From contig JAJEGN010000008.1 in assembly GCA_022819855.1 (NCBI GenBank), positions 1 through 64,000 on the forward strand: a stretch of DNA of 64,000 nucleotides. The letters are read 5' to 3'. This DNA is from Gammaproteobacteria bacterium (GTDB lineage Bacteria > Pseudomonadota > Gammaproteobacteria > Steroidobacterales > Rariloculaceae). Within the stretch, counting starts at the first letter, position 1. Each line of letters begins with the position of its first letter. Below the pieces are notes generated by a model, which had not been told where the DNA came from, searched no databases, and saw only the letters and a list, made by a program, of their open reading frames with translations. Below are positions 8,812-17,345 of this stretch, one piece after another. A program made the position numbers and the translations under genes.

Positions 8812-9378
8812 ATGAATAACGCGACAACAAGAATCACCACTGCGGCGGCGGCCGGCTGTGCCGTACTGATCGCTGCGGCCGCGTGGGCGCAAAGTTCGAT
8901 CTCCGGACTCGAGATCGGCTCGCCGACAGCCTCCATACCCGTGCTCGACATCACCGGCGAGTACGCCGGCCAGCGAATCTGCTACGTGTGCGAGTTCCAG
9001 GACGTACCGAACGTACTGGCTTTCTTCCGCGAGACGAGCGACGAGACCGCGAACCTGATCAGGCAGCTCGACGAACTGTACCTGCGCCACAAGCACGAGG
9101 ACTTCAAGGCCGTGGCAGCGATCGTGGCCGGCGACGAGGCTTCGCCGTGGCTCGAGGAACTGAGCGCGTCGGCCGGGCTCGAGATTCCGCTGGTCGTATT
9201 CAGGAGAGGTCCCAGGGACGTCGCCATGCGCCTGTACGAAATCAACCCCGAGATCGACAACACGTTTCTCGTAACGGTCAATCGTTTCGTCGTCGACAAC
9301 GTCTCGGGTATCGACTCCGACGAATTCGGCCGAGTCGTTGACGCGACCGAGTTGATGATGGCGCAGAACACGCCGTAG
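8812..9378 (+). CDS. Exported thioredoxin-like protein with CYVC motif
   Basis: The ATG at 8812 follows the rhodanese stop by 13 bp. The N terminus is a signal peptide (CAVLIAAAAWAQ). The motif RICYVCEFQDVPNVLAFFRE (CxxC at residues 57-60) is followed by an LIRQLDELYLRHKHEDFKAV helix and strand and a late IPLVVFRRG segment. That order resembles thioredoxin-fold redoxins with a CYxC active site. I do not recognise a named family. Co-directional spacing suggests an operon with the rhodanese, and probably with the TlpA-like gene 48 bp downstream. Confidence 0.72.
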   Translation: MNNATTRITTAAAAGCAVLIAAAAWAQSSISGLEIGSPTASIPVLDITGEYAGQRICYVCEFQDVPNVLAFFRETSDETANLIRQLDELYLRHKHEDFKAVAAIVAGDEASPWLEELSASAGLEIPLVVFRRGPRDVAMRLYEINPEIDNTFLVTVNRFVVDNVSGIDSDEFGRVVDATELMMAQNTP

Positions 9379-9426
9379 AGATCACGGAGCAGCCGACGTA
9401 GTAATCAAAGGCGCGAGGTCCGGACC

Positions 9427-9936
9427 ATGCATGCAACAAAAAGCAGACCCCGCTGGCTCGTTTCTTCGTGCGCCGCGGTTGTCGCAGCCTGCTCGCTTGC
9501 GGCCGGCGCCCAGGAGATTCCCGTGGTCACGCCGGAGAATCTTGCGGCGCTCATCACCGAGAACGAAGGCAAGGTCGTGGTCGTCAACTTCTGGGCGACC
9601 TGGTGTCCGCCCTGCCTGCGTGAGTTCCCCGACATCATCGACGTCTACAACCGCTACCGGGATGACGGGCTCGAGGTCCTGGCGGTTTCGATGAACTACC
9701 CCGAGGAAATGGCCGACATCGAGGAGTTCCTGCAGAACTTCGATCCGCCGTTTCCGGTCCTGCTCGCATCGACGGTAGACGAGTCGTTCTATGAGGCCGT
9801 GCTCGATTCCTGGTACGGCGAGATGCCGATGACGTTGATTTTCGACACGGCCGGCAACCGGGTCCACATCCACAAGAGACCGGTCACCTATCCGGAGCTT
9901 GCGACCGAGGTCACGGCGCTCCTCCCGCGTTCCTGA
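9427..9936 (+). CDS. TlpA-family exported thioredoxin
   Basis: The 169-residue product has a signal peptide and a classical VVVNFWATWCPPCLREFP active site (CPPC at residues 60-63). The cis-proline region follows in GEMPMTLIFDTAGN. TlpA/ResA/DsbE proteins reduce periplasmic disulfides, commonly for cytochrome c maturation. It is the third gene of the run 8304-9936. Together with the divergent selenoprotein, the group is likely a periplasmic thiol-redox module. Confidence 0.9.
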   Translation: MHATKSRPRWLVSSCAAVVAACSLAAGAQEIPVVTPENLAALITENEGKVVVVNFWATWCPPCLREFPDIIDVYNRYRDDGLEVLAVSMNYPEEMADIEEFLQNFDPPFPVLLASTVDESFYEAVLDSWYGEMPMTLIFDTAGNRVHIHKRPVTYPELATEVTALLPRS

Positions 9937-10029
9937 GGTCCGCAAGCGCGGCGGTCAGGTCAGTCCGCAGCCGGAATCTTCAAACTTGCCGTGGTCCGCC
10001 CGGCGGCGGAAGCCGCGTCGTCTCGTTCT

Positions 10030-10902
10030 CTACCGCGGCTCGCGCAATCCCTCGGTGAGTTCAACGACCGTGCCCCAGGGATCGACGATCGTCGCGGTGG
10101 CGATTCCGCCGAGTTCGTCGGTCCGGCGCAACGGGCTCGCAAGCGTTATGCCTTTCGCCTCCAGTCCCGCTACGAACGCCTCGAGGTTCCTGACCTCGAA
10201 GCCGACATGGTCGACAGCGCGCCCCTGGGTCCCGACAAGCTCCTCGTCCGGCAACCAACTGAAGAAGTTCAGCATATAGCCGACTCCGGGCAGGTCGGCG
10301 CCGATGAAAAAGTCGGTCTGGCCGGGCCTGAGCGTCGCATCGAAGGCGCGCATGTACCACTGCTGCATCTGAACGAATCCTTCGTTCACGAAGTGGACAT
10401 GGTGATGGACGATCGGCAGCGGGTTCTCCTCGCTGCTGGTGACGAGTTCCACCTTGACGCCATCGGGGCCGACGAGATACGAGAATCGTCCGTAGTTGCC
10501 GGCGGTGGGCGGACTTGCGGTCTCGCCGGGAGCCGGTTCGCGGCCGACGGTCAGAGCGTAACCGTTTGCCACAACCTCGGTCGTCAACGCCGGCACGTCC
10601 GGCACGGCGAAACCGATGTGATCGAAGGTCGTGCCGCGTGTCGGGCCCGTGGGCGGCGACTCGCGAAGCACGATGAAGATGTCGGGAAACTCGATGACCG
10701 CGATGTCGCTGTCGCCGAAATCGGCAACGGTCCCGCCGAGCGTGTCGACCCAGAACCGCAGGTGCTCGTCGATGCTCGTGACGTTCAGGTCGTAATGACC
10801 GACGATGACCGGAGCGTCCGTGTTCATGAGCTCGGCCATCGCCTGCGTGCCCGTAACGAGCATCGCAACATGGGCAACGATAGCGCCCACGCTTCGAAAC
10901 AT
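10030..10902 (-). CDS. Exported two-domain VOC (glyoxalase/dioxygenase fold) protein
   Basis: The ATG at 10902 is preceded by GAGGAGGGAGAATC, a good ribosome-binding site, and starts a signal peptide (AHVAMLVTGTQAMAE). Two VOC modules follow: HYDLNVTSIDEHLRFWVDTLGG with DHIGFAVPD, then HHHVHFVNEGFVQMQQWYM with VDHVGFEVRNLEAFV and IVDPWGTVVELTE. His and Glu residues at the expected metal positions (DHIGF, VKVEL, HHHVHF, VVELTE) suggest a metal-dependent lyase or dioxygenase. The substrate is unknown. Export is unusual for this fold. Confidence 0.82.
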   Translation of the reverse strand: MFRSVGAIVAHVAMLVTGTQAMAELMNTDAPVIVGHYDLNVTSIDEHLRFWVDTLGGTVADFGDSDIAVIEFPDIFIVLRESPPTGPTRGTTFDHIGFAVPDVPALTTEVVANGYALTVGREPAPGETASPPTAGNYGRFSYLVGPDGVKVELVTSSEENPLPIVHHHVHFVNEGFVQMQQWYMRAFDATLRPGQTDFFIGADLPGVGYMLNFFSWLPDEELVGTQGRAVDHVGFEVRNLEAFVAGLEAKGITLASPLRRTDELGGIATATIVDPWGTVVELTEGLREPR

Positions 10903-10947
10903 GATTCTCCCTCCTCTCATGGCGATGCGCGCGTCCGTCAGAATCGC

Positions 10948-12423
10948 TCAGTCAGCGGCCGGAAGCGGCAATTCGGGACTGTCGACCGTGCGCGCGGGTT
11001 CGAATGCGTGGCGCGGATCCGCGCTGCGAAGCTGCTCCAGCCAGAACACGCCATCGTAGACGCCGCTGTTGCCGCGCGTCGACACGAAGTCGACATCGCC
11101 GTCGCCGTCCATGTCGCGCGGCACGAACTTGTCGAACATGCCGCGTTGGCGGCGCGAGAAGTCGTGTCGGAGCCACTCGCCACCGGACCCGGAATTCTCG
11201 TACCAGGCGAGCCGACCGAGCGCATCGTCCGGCGAAGCGCCCCCGTCGGCGACCCGCGATCCACCGCTGTATCCGCCCGTCATGAGATCGGGATCCCCGT
11301 CGCCGTCGATGTCGGCAAGCGCAAAGCCGACGAGCTGATCGGGCGCATACGCGCCGATTCGATGCAGAGGCCAGGCGTCCTCCGGAGCCGCCGGCTGCTC
11401 GAGCCAGACCGGTCCCAGGCCGATCAGGCGCAACGTGTCGAACGTGACGATATCGAGCCGCCCGTCACCGCTGAGGTCAGCGAAATCCAGGTTGAAACCG
11501 TTGACGGTCGGACCGGCGGGCTCATCGGCGGCGCGTGCAGCCGCTTCGACCGGATCGATCGTGTGTTCGACGAAGCTGAAGCCGCTGGCGTCCGTCCGGT
11601 TCTCGAACCACATCATTCGGCCCTGCGCGACCGATCCGCCAACGATGTCGAAGTCGCCGTCGCCATCGAGGTCGACGGGCCGCGAGTTGATCGGCCACGG
11701 CACGCGTGTCAGTTCGTGTTCGATCCAGGACGCATCGTCGAGGGGCGCCCCCGCGATCTCGAAGAACGAGATCTGCTTCGGCTCCTGCGCTGCCCGCGTC
11801 GGGTCCTGGGCGCCCTTGTTCGCCGTGACCACCTCGGGCCGGCCATCGCCGTTGAGGTCGGCCAGGAACACGCGGATGAACGAACCGCGGTCCGACGCCG
11901 CGCTCGGGATGACTCGCTCCCAGTCACCGGCGCGCGCATCGGCGCCGGGATTCTCGAAATAGATGAGATGAGCAAGCTCGCAGGCCGCGACGATGTCAAG
12001 CAAGCCGTCACCGTTGAGATCGGCAACGGCAACGTCCTCGGCCCCGCCCGCCTCGGGTCCCTCGGCGAGCGTGACGAGTTCCCAGCGGTCGGGGTCCGCG
12101 CTTCCATAGGCGATACGCACATGCCCTTCCGGCGCTCCATCGTACTGGTCATCGGATTCATGTACCGAAACGATGTCGACAAATCCGTCTCTATCGAGGT
12201 CGGCCAGAACCAGGCCGTCGCTGCCGCGAAGCTCGATGCCCGCCAGCGCTTCGTCATCGACGATGTGCTCGCGCCACGAGATGTACGCCCCGTCGGCAGC
12301 CTTCGCGCGTGTCAGGGCTGAAGCAAGATCGACGCCCGCGGCCTGAGCGCCTCCATCGGTCTGGGCGGATGCCGCCGCGGCGAATACGGCCAGGGTCAGC
12401 GGAACGTAGCGGGCCGTGCACAT
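10948..12423 (-). CDS. Exported FG-GAP/VCBS repeat beta-propeller protein
   Basis: The ATG at 12423 is preceded by GGAGGTGG, which favours it over a GTG nine bases upstream. After a signal peptide (TLAVFAAAASAQ), the ~490-residue protein is a string of calcium-binding-type repeats: LADLDRDGFVDIVSV, VADLNGDGLLDIVAA, LADLNGDGRPEVVTA, VDLDGDGDFDIVGGS, FADLSGDGRLDIVTF, LADIDGDGDPDLMTG, RDMDGDGDVDFVST. Each has the DxDGDGxxD EF-hand-like loop of integrin-type FG-GAP blades. It is likely a surface or periplasmic propeller involved in binding; no enzymatic residues are visible. Confidence 0.88.
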   Translation of the reverse strand: MCTARYVPLTLAVFAAAASAQTDGGAQAAGVDLASALTRAKAADGAYISWREHIVDDEALAGIELRGSDGLVLADLDRDGFVDIVSVHESDDQYDGAPEGHVRIAYGSADPDRWELVTLAEGPEAGGAEDVAVADLNGDGLLDIVAACELAHLIYFENPGADARAGDWERVIPSAASDRGSFIRVFLADLNGDGRPEVVTANKGAQDPTRAAQEPKQISFFEIAGAPLDDASWIEHELTRVPWPINSRPVDLDGDGDFDIVGGSVAQGRMMWFENRTDASGFSFVEHTIDPVEAAARAADEPAGPTVNGFNLDFADLSGDGRLDIVTFDTLRLIGLGPVWLEQPAAPEDAWPLHRIGAYAPDQLVGFALADIDGDGDPDLMTGGYSGGSRVADGGASPDDALGRLAWYENSGSGGEWLRHDFSRRQRGMFDKFVPRDMDGDGDVDFVSTRGNSGVYDGVFWLEQLRSADPRHAFEPARTVDSPELPLPAAD

Positions 12424-12456
12424 TTCGACCACCTCCGGATGCGGGCTCGCCCGGCC

Positions 12457-13194
12457 TCAACCGAGCGCGGCGAGATAAGCGGCGACGGCGCCATTGTAGC
12501 CAAGCTCCAGCGCAGCGGCGGTAAACGCGTGGCCGATACTGACTTCGGCAAGCTCGGGCACGCTGCGCTGGAACAAGGGCAGGTTGTCGAGGTTCAGATC
12601 GTGACCGGCGTTGATGCCGAGCCCGTTCGCGAGTGCGGCCTCGGCCGTCGCGACGAAGCCCGCCAGCACGCTTTCGCAATCCCCCGCCGCGAACGCCGTC
12701 GCATACGATTCGGTGTAGAGTTCGATCCGGTCGGCGCCGCAGGCCGCGGCGAGTTCCATCGCCTCAGGGTCAGGATCCATGAAGATGCTCACGCGCATCC
12801 CGGCAGCCGCGAGTCCAGCGATGATCGGCGCGAGGCGTTCCCCGTCCGCCTCGAGGTCCCAACCGTGGTCGGAGGTTCGCTGGTCCGGATCGTCCGGTAC
12901 CAGGGTCACCTGATCCGGACGGGCCTCGTAAACGATCTCCAGCAGTTCTTCGGTCGGATTGCCTTCGATATTGAACTCGACGCTGCCGCCGAACTCGTCC
13001 CCGATCAGGCCCTTCAGGTCCGTGACGTCACCGGGGCGTACATGGCGCTGATCGGGGCGCGGATGGACCGTGATGCCGTGCGCGCCGGCGGTGATGATGT
13101 GCCTGGCCGCGTCCACGACACTCGGATAGCCGACATCCCGCTGGTTGCGCAGCAGCGCGACCTTGTTGACGTTGATGCTGAGCCTCGTGTTCAT
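12457..13194 (-). CDS. pdxJ: Pyridoxine 5'-phosphate synthase
   Basis: The 245-residue product is full length for PdxJ, which condenses 1-deoxyxylulose 5-phosphate with 3-amino-1-hydroxyacetone phosphate in vitamin B6 synthesis. Diagnostic segments are MNTRLSINVNKVALLRNQRD, AHGITVHPRPDQRHV, EFNIEGNPTEE, QVTLVPDDPDQRTSDHGWD, IELYTE, LGINAGHDLNLDNLP and EVSIGHAF. The start at 13194 matches the family N terminus; the frame is open far upstream but that stretch has no PdxJ homology. It is a cytoplasmic enzyme. No acpS or recO gene, the frequent neighbours, is present. Confidence 0.96.
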   Translation of the reverse strand: MNTRLSINVNKVALLRNQRDVGYPSVVDAARHIITAGAHGITVHPRPDQRHVRPGDVTDLKGLIGDEFGGSVEFNIEGNPTEELLEIVYEARPDQVTLVPDDPDQRTSDHGWDLEADGERLAPIIAGLAAAGMRVSIFMDPDPEAMELAAACGADRIELYTESYATAFAAGDCESVLAGFVATAEAALANGLGINAGHDLNLDNLPLFQRSVPELAEVSIGHAFTAAALELGYNGAVAAYLAALG

Positions 13195-13324
13195 GCGATT
13201 GCGTCCCCGGCAGCATGCCGGCGCGGAACAGCTACAGAGTATAGACCTGCCCGAATCGTCTCTGCTGCCCCTTGCGCGCGAGTTTGTATATGATCGTAGC
13301 CATACCTTCGATGGTAGTGACATC

Positions 13325-14251
13325 ATGAAATACGCACTGCAATACATTCGCCCTGGAGCGCTGTCGCTGTGTCTTGGGCTGTCCGTTTGCTGGACCGCAT
13401 CGGCACAGGACATCGACAATCCCGACGTATTCGCCGTGGCGGCGATGGTCGCCGAAGAGGTCGAGCTGGTTCGGGAATTCATGGGTCGGCCGTTCGATGA
13501 CAGTCCGCGCCTGCCCGCGTCCGACGTTTCCCAGCACGTGGTCTACTTCCAGGCTCAGTCGCTGTTCCGCAAACTCAACCAACTGGCTCAGGAGCAGGCC
13601 GGCATCGAGCGCGTCGCAGCACCTCCCGTGCCGGAAGGCGAGCTGACTCCTGCCGACACGATCCTGGTCGTTGAAGAAGCTCTGGCGCAGATCCGACGGG
13701 TGAAACTCGCGCTCAGCATCGAAGCCGAAGCTGACCTGTTTCCGCCCACCGGCTCCTCGGCGACCGGCACGTTCATGACGCTGCTCGACATCAATCGGCA
13801 GGTCAATCTGCTCCTGGAGGAACCACCGCGTCCGGCAGATGTATTCGGCCAGGTCACGCTGTCGTCGGTCTTTGCCGCAGGCGTTCTCTCGCACCTTGGC
13901 GAGTCGGATATCCTACCGCCGGCTCCGCCCTTCGACGGCTACAAGCGCCCTGCCGACGTCTACGGCGTGCTGCTGCGTTGTGCGGAACTCCTCGGGCGCA
14001 TCGGTGATGAAACCGGGGCGCCGACACTGCACATCAGTACCCGGCGCAACATCCCCGACGACATCGAGCCCGGCCATGTCTACGACATCTCCACCATCCT
14101 CGTGGGAGGCCTGGCGCTGGTGTCGAGCATGCTCGAGGCGGACGATGTCTTCCCGACCCTGGAGACGCCGGAACGGATCTTCCCGACGCAGGTTTACGCA
14201 CGCGCCAACGTCCTGCTGCAGCAACTGGAGCAGATCGAACAACTGCTTTAG
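13325..14251 (+). CDS. Secreted protein of unknown function
   Basis: The 308-residue product starts at ATG 13325 with a signal peptide ending near CWTASAQD. The mature part is acidic and mainly helical, with recurring segments of similar type: PADVFGQVTLSSVFAAGVL, PADVYGVLLRCAELLGRIG, GHVYDISTILVGGLALVSSM and TQVYARANVLLQQLEQIEQL. These look like degenerate ~45-residue helical repeats, but I recognise no family. It is divergent from pdxJ. An upstream start 180 bp earlier is open but would remove the signal peptide from the N terminus. Confidence 0.7.
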   Translation: MKYALQYIRPGALSLCLGLSVCWTASAQDIDNPDVFAVAAMVAEEVELVREFMGRPFDDSPRLPASDVSQHVVYFQAQSLFRKLNQLAQEQAGIERVAAPPVPEGELTPADTILVVEEALAQIRRVKLALSIEAEADLFPPTGSSATGTFMTLLDINRQVNLLLEEPPRPADVFGQVTLSSVFAAGVLSHLGESDILPPAPPFDGYKRPADVYGVLLRCAELLGRIGDETGAPTLHISTRRNIPDDIEPGHVYDISTILVGGLALVSSMLEADDVFPTLETPERIFPTQVYARANVLLQQLEQIEQLL

Positions 14252-14309
14252 CAGCCCTCGCAAGTCCGCGCGGAGTGCCCGACAACGCGGGGCAGCTCTG
14301 CGCCGCCGG

Positions 14310-15341
14310 CTAATGCGTCTCGGCGGCCCCTCCGTAGAACTCCATCACATGCTCCGACGGGGGCGCGTTGGGCCAGTGGATCGTCGATCGCTCGATACTC
14401 GGCCGGGCGAACAGGCGCCGACGGTAGGCCTCCACGCGCGGCAGGTGCACGCCTTCGTCAGTGGCCCAGATGTAGCCGAGACCCAGCCACTGGATGCGGA
14501 AGAGGCTCACCGCCCAGAAGAGATCGGCCATCGTGAACCGGTCGCCGAAGAGCCACTCGCCGCCCGTCGTTTCGAGCTGTTTCTCCAGTTCAGCGAGGAG
14601 CGCCTTGAACTCCGCGAGCGACGCGCGCATGTCGCTGTCGGTCCTCACGTAAGCCTTGGCCTTCTGTTCCTTGACGATCTTGTGCTCGTAGGCCGCCACG
14701 AGCACCGGGTCGTCGGGCACGAGCGCCATGTTTTCGCGGAGCTTGCCGATCTTGACGTCGTGAGCGGTCTTCATCATCTCCTGGACGAAACCGGGTCGCC
14801 CGTCACCTTCGGGATTGGCGCCGTACAGGAGAGCGACGTGCGGCGTGCGATCGACGATGTCCATCTGGGCAATGACATCGGACTCGATGTCCTTCGGCAC
14901 GAGGTCGGTGCCGCCCGCAATGGCGGAATCCAGATAGAGGCATGTCGCCTTGGAGTTGACGAGGACCTTGCCGGCCTCGTGATCGACGACCGTCGGGACG
15001 ACGCAGGGATCGAAGCCTTCGGTTTCCGTGGATGAACGCCCCGTGTAACCGTCGACAAGCGGCTGCGGGATCGATTCGCCGCCCTTGACCCTGAGCCTCA
15101 CGTACTCGGGAAAGTAGTTCTGGATGTTGGGCGGCAGTATGTCGATGTCATGGGAAGCGTAGCTCGCGTCCTTCTCGTCGAGCACGGCCCTGACCTTGTA
15201 GGAACACATCGACATGAAAAAGTGGTAGACCTCGAAGCGTGGCGGCTCTCCGGGTTTTTCGTTGATCACCCGGTTGCGCTCCGGGTCGGTGTACCTGGAA
15301 TTGGCCGCCTCGACCATTTGTCTGAGCTCTGACTTGTCCAT
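14310..15341 (-). CDS. GST-superfamily protein resembling LinD-type reductive dehalogenase
   Basis: The product (~343 residues) has an N-terminal thioredoxin-like GST domain with Cys in FFMSMCSYKVRAVLDEK. A GST C-terminal domain (GEWLFGDRFTMADLFWAVSL) follows. Unlike ordinary ~200-residue GSTs it has the long insert and the segments ILPPNIQNYFPEYVRLRVK, TGRSSTETEGFDPCVVPT and DRTPHVALLYGANPEGDGRP. As I recall, these match LinD (2,5-dichlorohydroquinone reductive dechlorinase) of lindane-degrading Sphingobium. A glutathione-dependent dehalogenase or reductase role is inferred. An in-frame ATG at 15353 is an alternative start. Confidence 0.8.
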   Translation of the reverse strand: MDKSELRQMVEAANSRYTDPERNRVINEKPGEPPRFEVYHFFMSMCSYKVRAVLDEKDASYASHDIDILPPNIQNYFPEYVRLRVKGGESIPQPLVDGYTGRSSTETEGFDPCVVPTVVDHEAGKVLVNSKATCLYLDSAIAGGTDLVPKDIESDVIAQMDIVDRTPHVALLYGANPEGDGRPGFVQEMMKTAHDVKIGKLRENMALVPDDPVLVAAYEHKIVKEQKAKAYVRTDSDMRASLAEFKALLAELEKQLETTGGEWLFGDRFTMADLFWAVSLFRIQWLGLGYIWATDEGVHLPRVEAYRRRLFARPSIERSTIHWPNAPPSEHVMEFYGGAAETH

Positions 15342-15653
15342 CAAACTCACCATCTCGCAGCTAGTCAGCGGATTAGATACCACATCGAAGCAGCGTGGCA
15401 ACCGGACAGGCCGCACGCCCGGTGCACCGTTTCCGTCGCTTCCGTCATCAGCAAGCTGCCTGGCCTGAGCGATCCGCCGGACTGTCAATCCGACACACAA
15501 CTACCCGCGACGCAGCTCGACGCAACACAAGTCCTGCCGCGAGCTGCCGGGGAGATCAGCGCGTGACCTTGCGTCGCGAGGCTCCGCATACGATCATCGG
15601 CACGAACCACATCACGACCTGTCATCAGGACCATCGCATTGAGGGCTCCGGAT
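15342..15653. other. Divergent intergenic region, no gene seen
   Basis: This 312-bp spacer separates the LinD-like gene (leftward) from the selenoprotein redoxin gene (rightward). It must hold both promoters, but no confident -35/-10 pair, operator or structured RNA could be picked out by eye. The short frames in it have no recognisable products. Confidence 0.5.
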
Positions 15654-16277
15654 ATGAATAAGTCGATCAGCCTGTTGGCCGCAACCGTCGCAATCGCGGT
15701 CGCCGCGGGTCATGCCTTCGTGACCGAACTCGCGGCGCAACCCCGCGATCTCGGCGACATTTTCCTTTCCGAAGACAACGACTCATTCGATCCGGGCCTG
15801 CCGATCGGCGCGGCGTTCCCCGAGATTCGCGCGCTCTACCAGGGGCAGGAGATCACGACCGTCGACGAGTTCATGGGAGACAGGGGGCTCGCCTTCTTCG
15901 CCGTGCGCTCGGCCGACTGGTGACCGTTCTGCAGAACGCAGCTCGGGCAGTTGCAGGAGAGTGTTGAGGACTTCGCCGCAGCGGGTGTCGGGATCGTGGT
16001 CGTTACCTACGACGCACCGGAGCTGCAGCAGCAGTTCGTCGATGCGGCCGATATCACCTACCCGTTCATCTCCGATATCGACGCCGCGACGATTCTCGCG
16101 CTCGGAATCCTGAACGAGGACTACGTACCGGGCGACGATGCCTACGGCATTCCTCACCCCGGCGTGTTCGTGGTGAATCCGGGCGGCGAGATCGTCGGCA
16201 AGGTATTCATCGAGTCGTACCGCGAGCGGGTCGATGGCCCGGGGACACTCCGGTACGCGCTCGAGGTGCTCGACTGA
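15654..16277 (+). CDS. Exported peroxiredoxin-like selenoprotein with in-frame TGA (Sec90)
   Basis: The frame from ATG 15654 to 16277 contains a single TGA at 15921-15923 and is otherwise open, with no indel. Across the TGA the protein reads AVRSADW-U-PFCRTQLGQLQ. This is the usual W-C-P-F-C active site of AhpC/TSA-type redoxins with Sec replacing the first Cys (Sec90, Cys93). The thioredoxin fold continues normally after it: VGIVVVTYDAPELQQQF, ITYPFISD, HPGVFVVNPGGEIVGKVF. An N-terminal hydrophobic segment (about residues 1-28) predicts export. Full length is 207 residues, normal for the family. It probably reduces peroxides or disulfides in the periplasm. Without Sec it would appear as two fragments, the second lacking any good start. 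Confidence 0.93.
15921..15954 (+). promoter_or_regulatory. Sec codon plus candidate bacterial SECIS hairpin (redoxin gene)
   Basis: From 15 to 31 nt after the TGA, GCAGCU-CGGGC-AGUUGC can form a 6-bp stem (one G-U pair) with a 5-nt loop. The second loop base is G and the loop lies 21-25 nt from the codon, within the range described for bacterial SECIS elements. The loop lacks the GGU of fdhF, so the match is weaker than in the UGSC gene. Confidence 0.6.
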
Positions 16278-16442
16278 TCCCGGCAAGCTGCGCCACAGAA
16301 ATACGCGCCGGCCAAAGCAGGGTATCGCTGTCCTTGCGGCGCAGACTCCCGGCACCCCGCGGCCGACTGCCCGACCGGCGGGGCGAGTGCCCCGTCGACC
16401 CGTCGCAGGCATCTTCGCACGCGAGGCCTACGCCGAGCGGCG

Positions 16443-17345
16443 CTACGTCACCGTCATGATGTCGTAGCAGACCGCGAGACTCACGAGCGGATTGCGGCCC
16501 GGGGTCGGCCGGTACTCGAGCGCGACGAAATCCTCATAGCCCATGTCGACGATTTCCCTCGCGATGTAGCGATAGTTCATTTCGCTCGTGTCGTCGATCT
16601 CCGCGCGCGACGGCACGCCCGCGACATGGACGTGGCAGATCAACTCCAGGTTATCGCGCATGGTCCTGACGACGTCGCCGTTTGCGATCTGCACGTGATA
16701 GAAGTCGTAGACGATCTTGATGTTGGGCGAACCGGTCCTGCGGCAGACGTCGAAGCCCCATTCGATATCGTCGAACACCTGGTCGGTGCGGTTGTCGGCG
16801 GCGACCTTTGAGTTGGTGATCTCCATGCAGACGTACACGCCGTTTTCCTCGGCGTACGGCGCAATGCGCGACAGGATCTCAACGGCGTGATCCGCGCCCT
16901 CTTCCCGCGACATCCCGCGCCGCTCGCCGGGCAGCGCGATCAGGTTGGGGCAACCGACCCGCGCGCACATTTCGATTCCGGCGTGAGTCGCCTCCTCGAT
17001 CTGATCGTGCAGTTCACGGCGGATGAGCCCGTCTGCGAAGGTCGTACCGGTACCAACCATCATTGCCGGCGCCAGACCGTAGTCCTCGAGTATCGGGATC
17101 TGGTCCGGCTGCGGCAGGTCCATGCCGGCGAATCCGAGCGCCGCAAGCACCTCGCAACGCTCCTCGATACCGAGATCGAGATCTCCCCAGACCTGCGGCA
17201 TGACGCTCTGCCTGATCCTGCCCTGGCGGATGCCGGGCTCCAGTGCCTGAGCCGCCTTGAAGCGCGCCATCAGCGCCGGCGACGCAGCGAGCGCTGCGAG
17301 CAGCTTACGTCTTTGCAATTTGTGTCCCCCGCCGATGACTTGCAT
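16443..17345 (-). CDS. TIM-barrel sugar isomerase/epimerase (hydroxypyruvate isomerase-like), probably Tat-exported
   Basis: The 300-residue product shows the xylose-isomerase-like AP-endonuclease-2 TIM barrel: GFAGMDLPQPDQ, MCARVGCPNLIALPGERRG, ENGVYVCMEITNSKVAADN, IKIVYDFYHVQIANGDV, ICHVHVAGVPSRAEIDDTSE and FVALEYRPTPG. The Glu in CMEITN, Asp in YDFYH, His in HVHVAG and Glu in ALEY are the expected metal ligands. The GxPGR-like segment is as in hydroxypyruvate isomerases. The N terminus QRRKLLAALAASPAL resembles a Tat signal, which is unusual for this enzyme class. The substrate is uncertain. Confidence 0.82.
   Translation of the reverse strand: MQVIGGGHKLQRRKLLAALAASPALMARFKAAQALEPGIRQGRIRQSVMPQVWGDLDLGIEERCEVLAALGFAGMDLPQPDQIPILEDYGLAPAMMVGTGTTFADGLIRRELHDQIEEATHAGIEMCARVGCPNLIALPGERRGMSREEGADHAVEILSRIAPYAEENGVYVCMEITNSKVAADNRTDQVFDDIEWGFDVCRRTGSPNIKIVYDFYHVQIANGDVVRTMRDNLELICHVHVAGVPSRAEIDDTSEMNYRYIAREIVDMGYEDFVALEYRPTPGRNPLVSLAVCYDIMTVT

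Noticed and set aside
9991..12321. Very long plus-strand frame (776 codons)
   Set aside because: It lies antisense to the VOC and FG-GAP genes, is rich in Arg/Val/Asp as expected of a shadow frame in GC-rich DNA, and shows no family motifs.
15654..16277. Frameshift or point-mutation pseudogene of a peroxiredoxin
   Set aside because: There is no indel, only TGA at the catalytic Cys codon, one base from TGC or TGT. The rest of the protein is well conserved in character.
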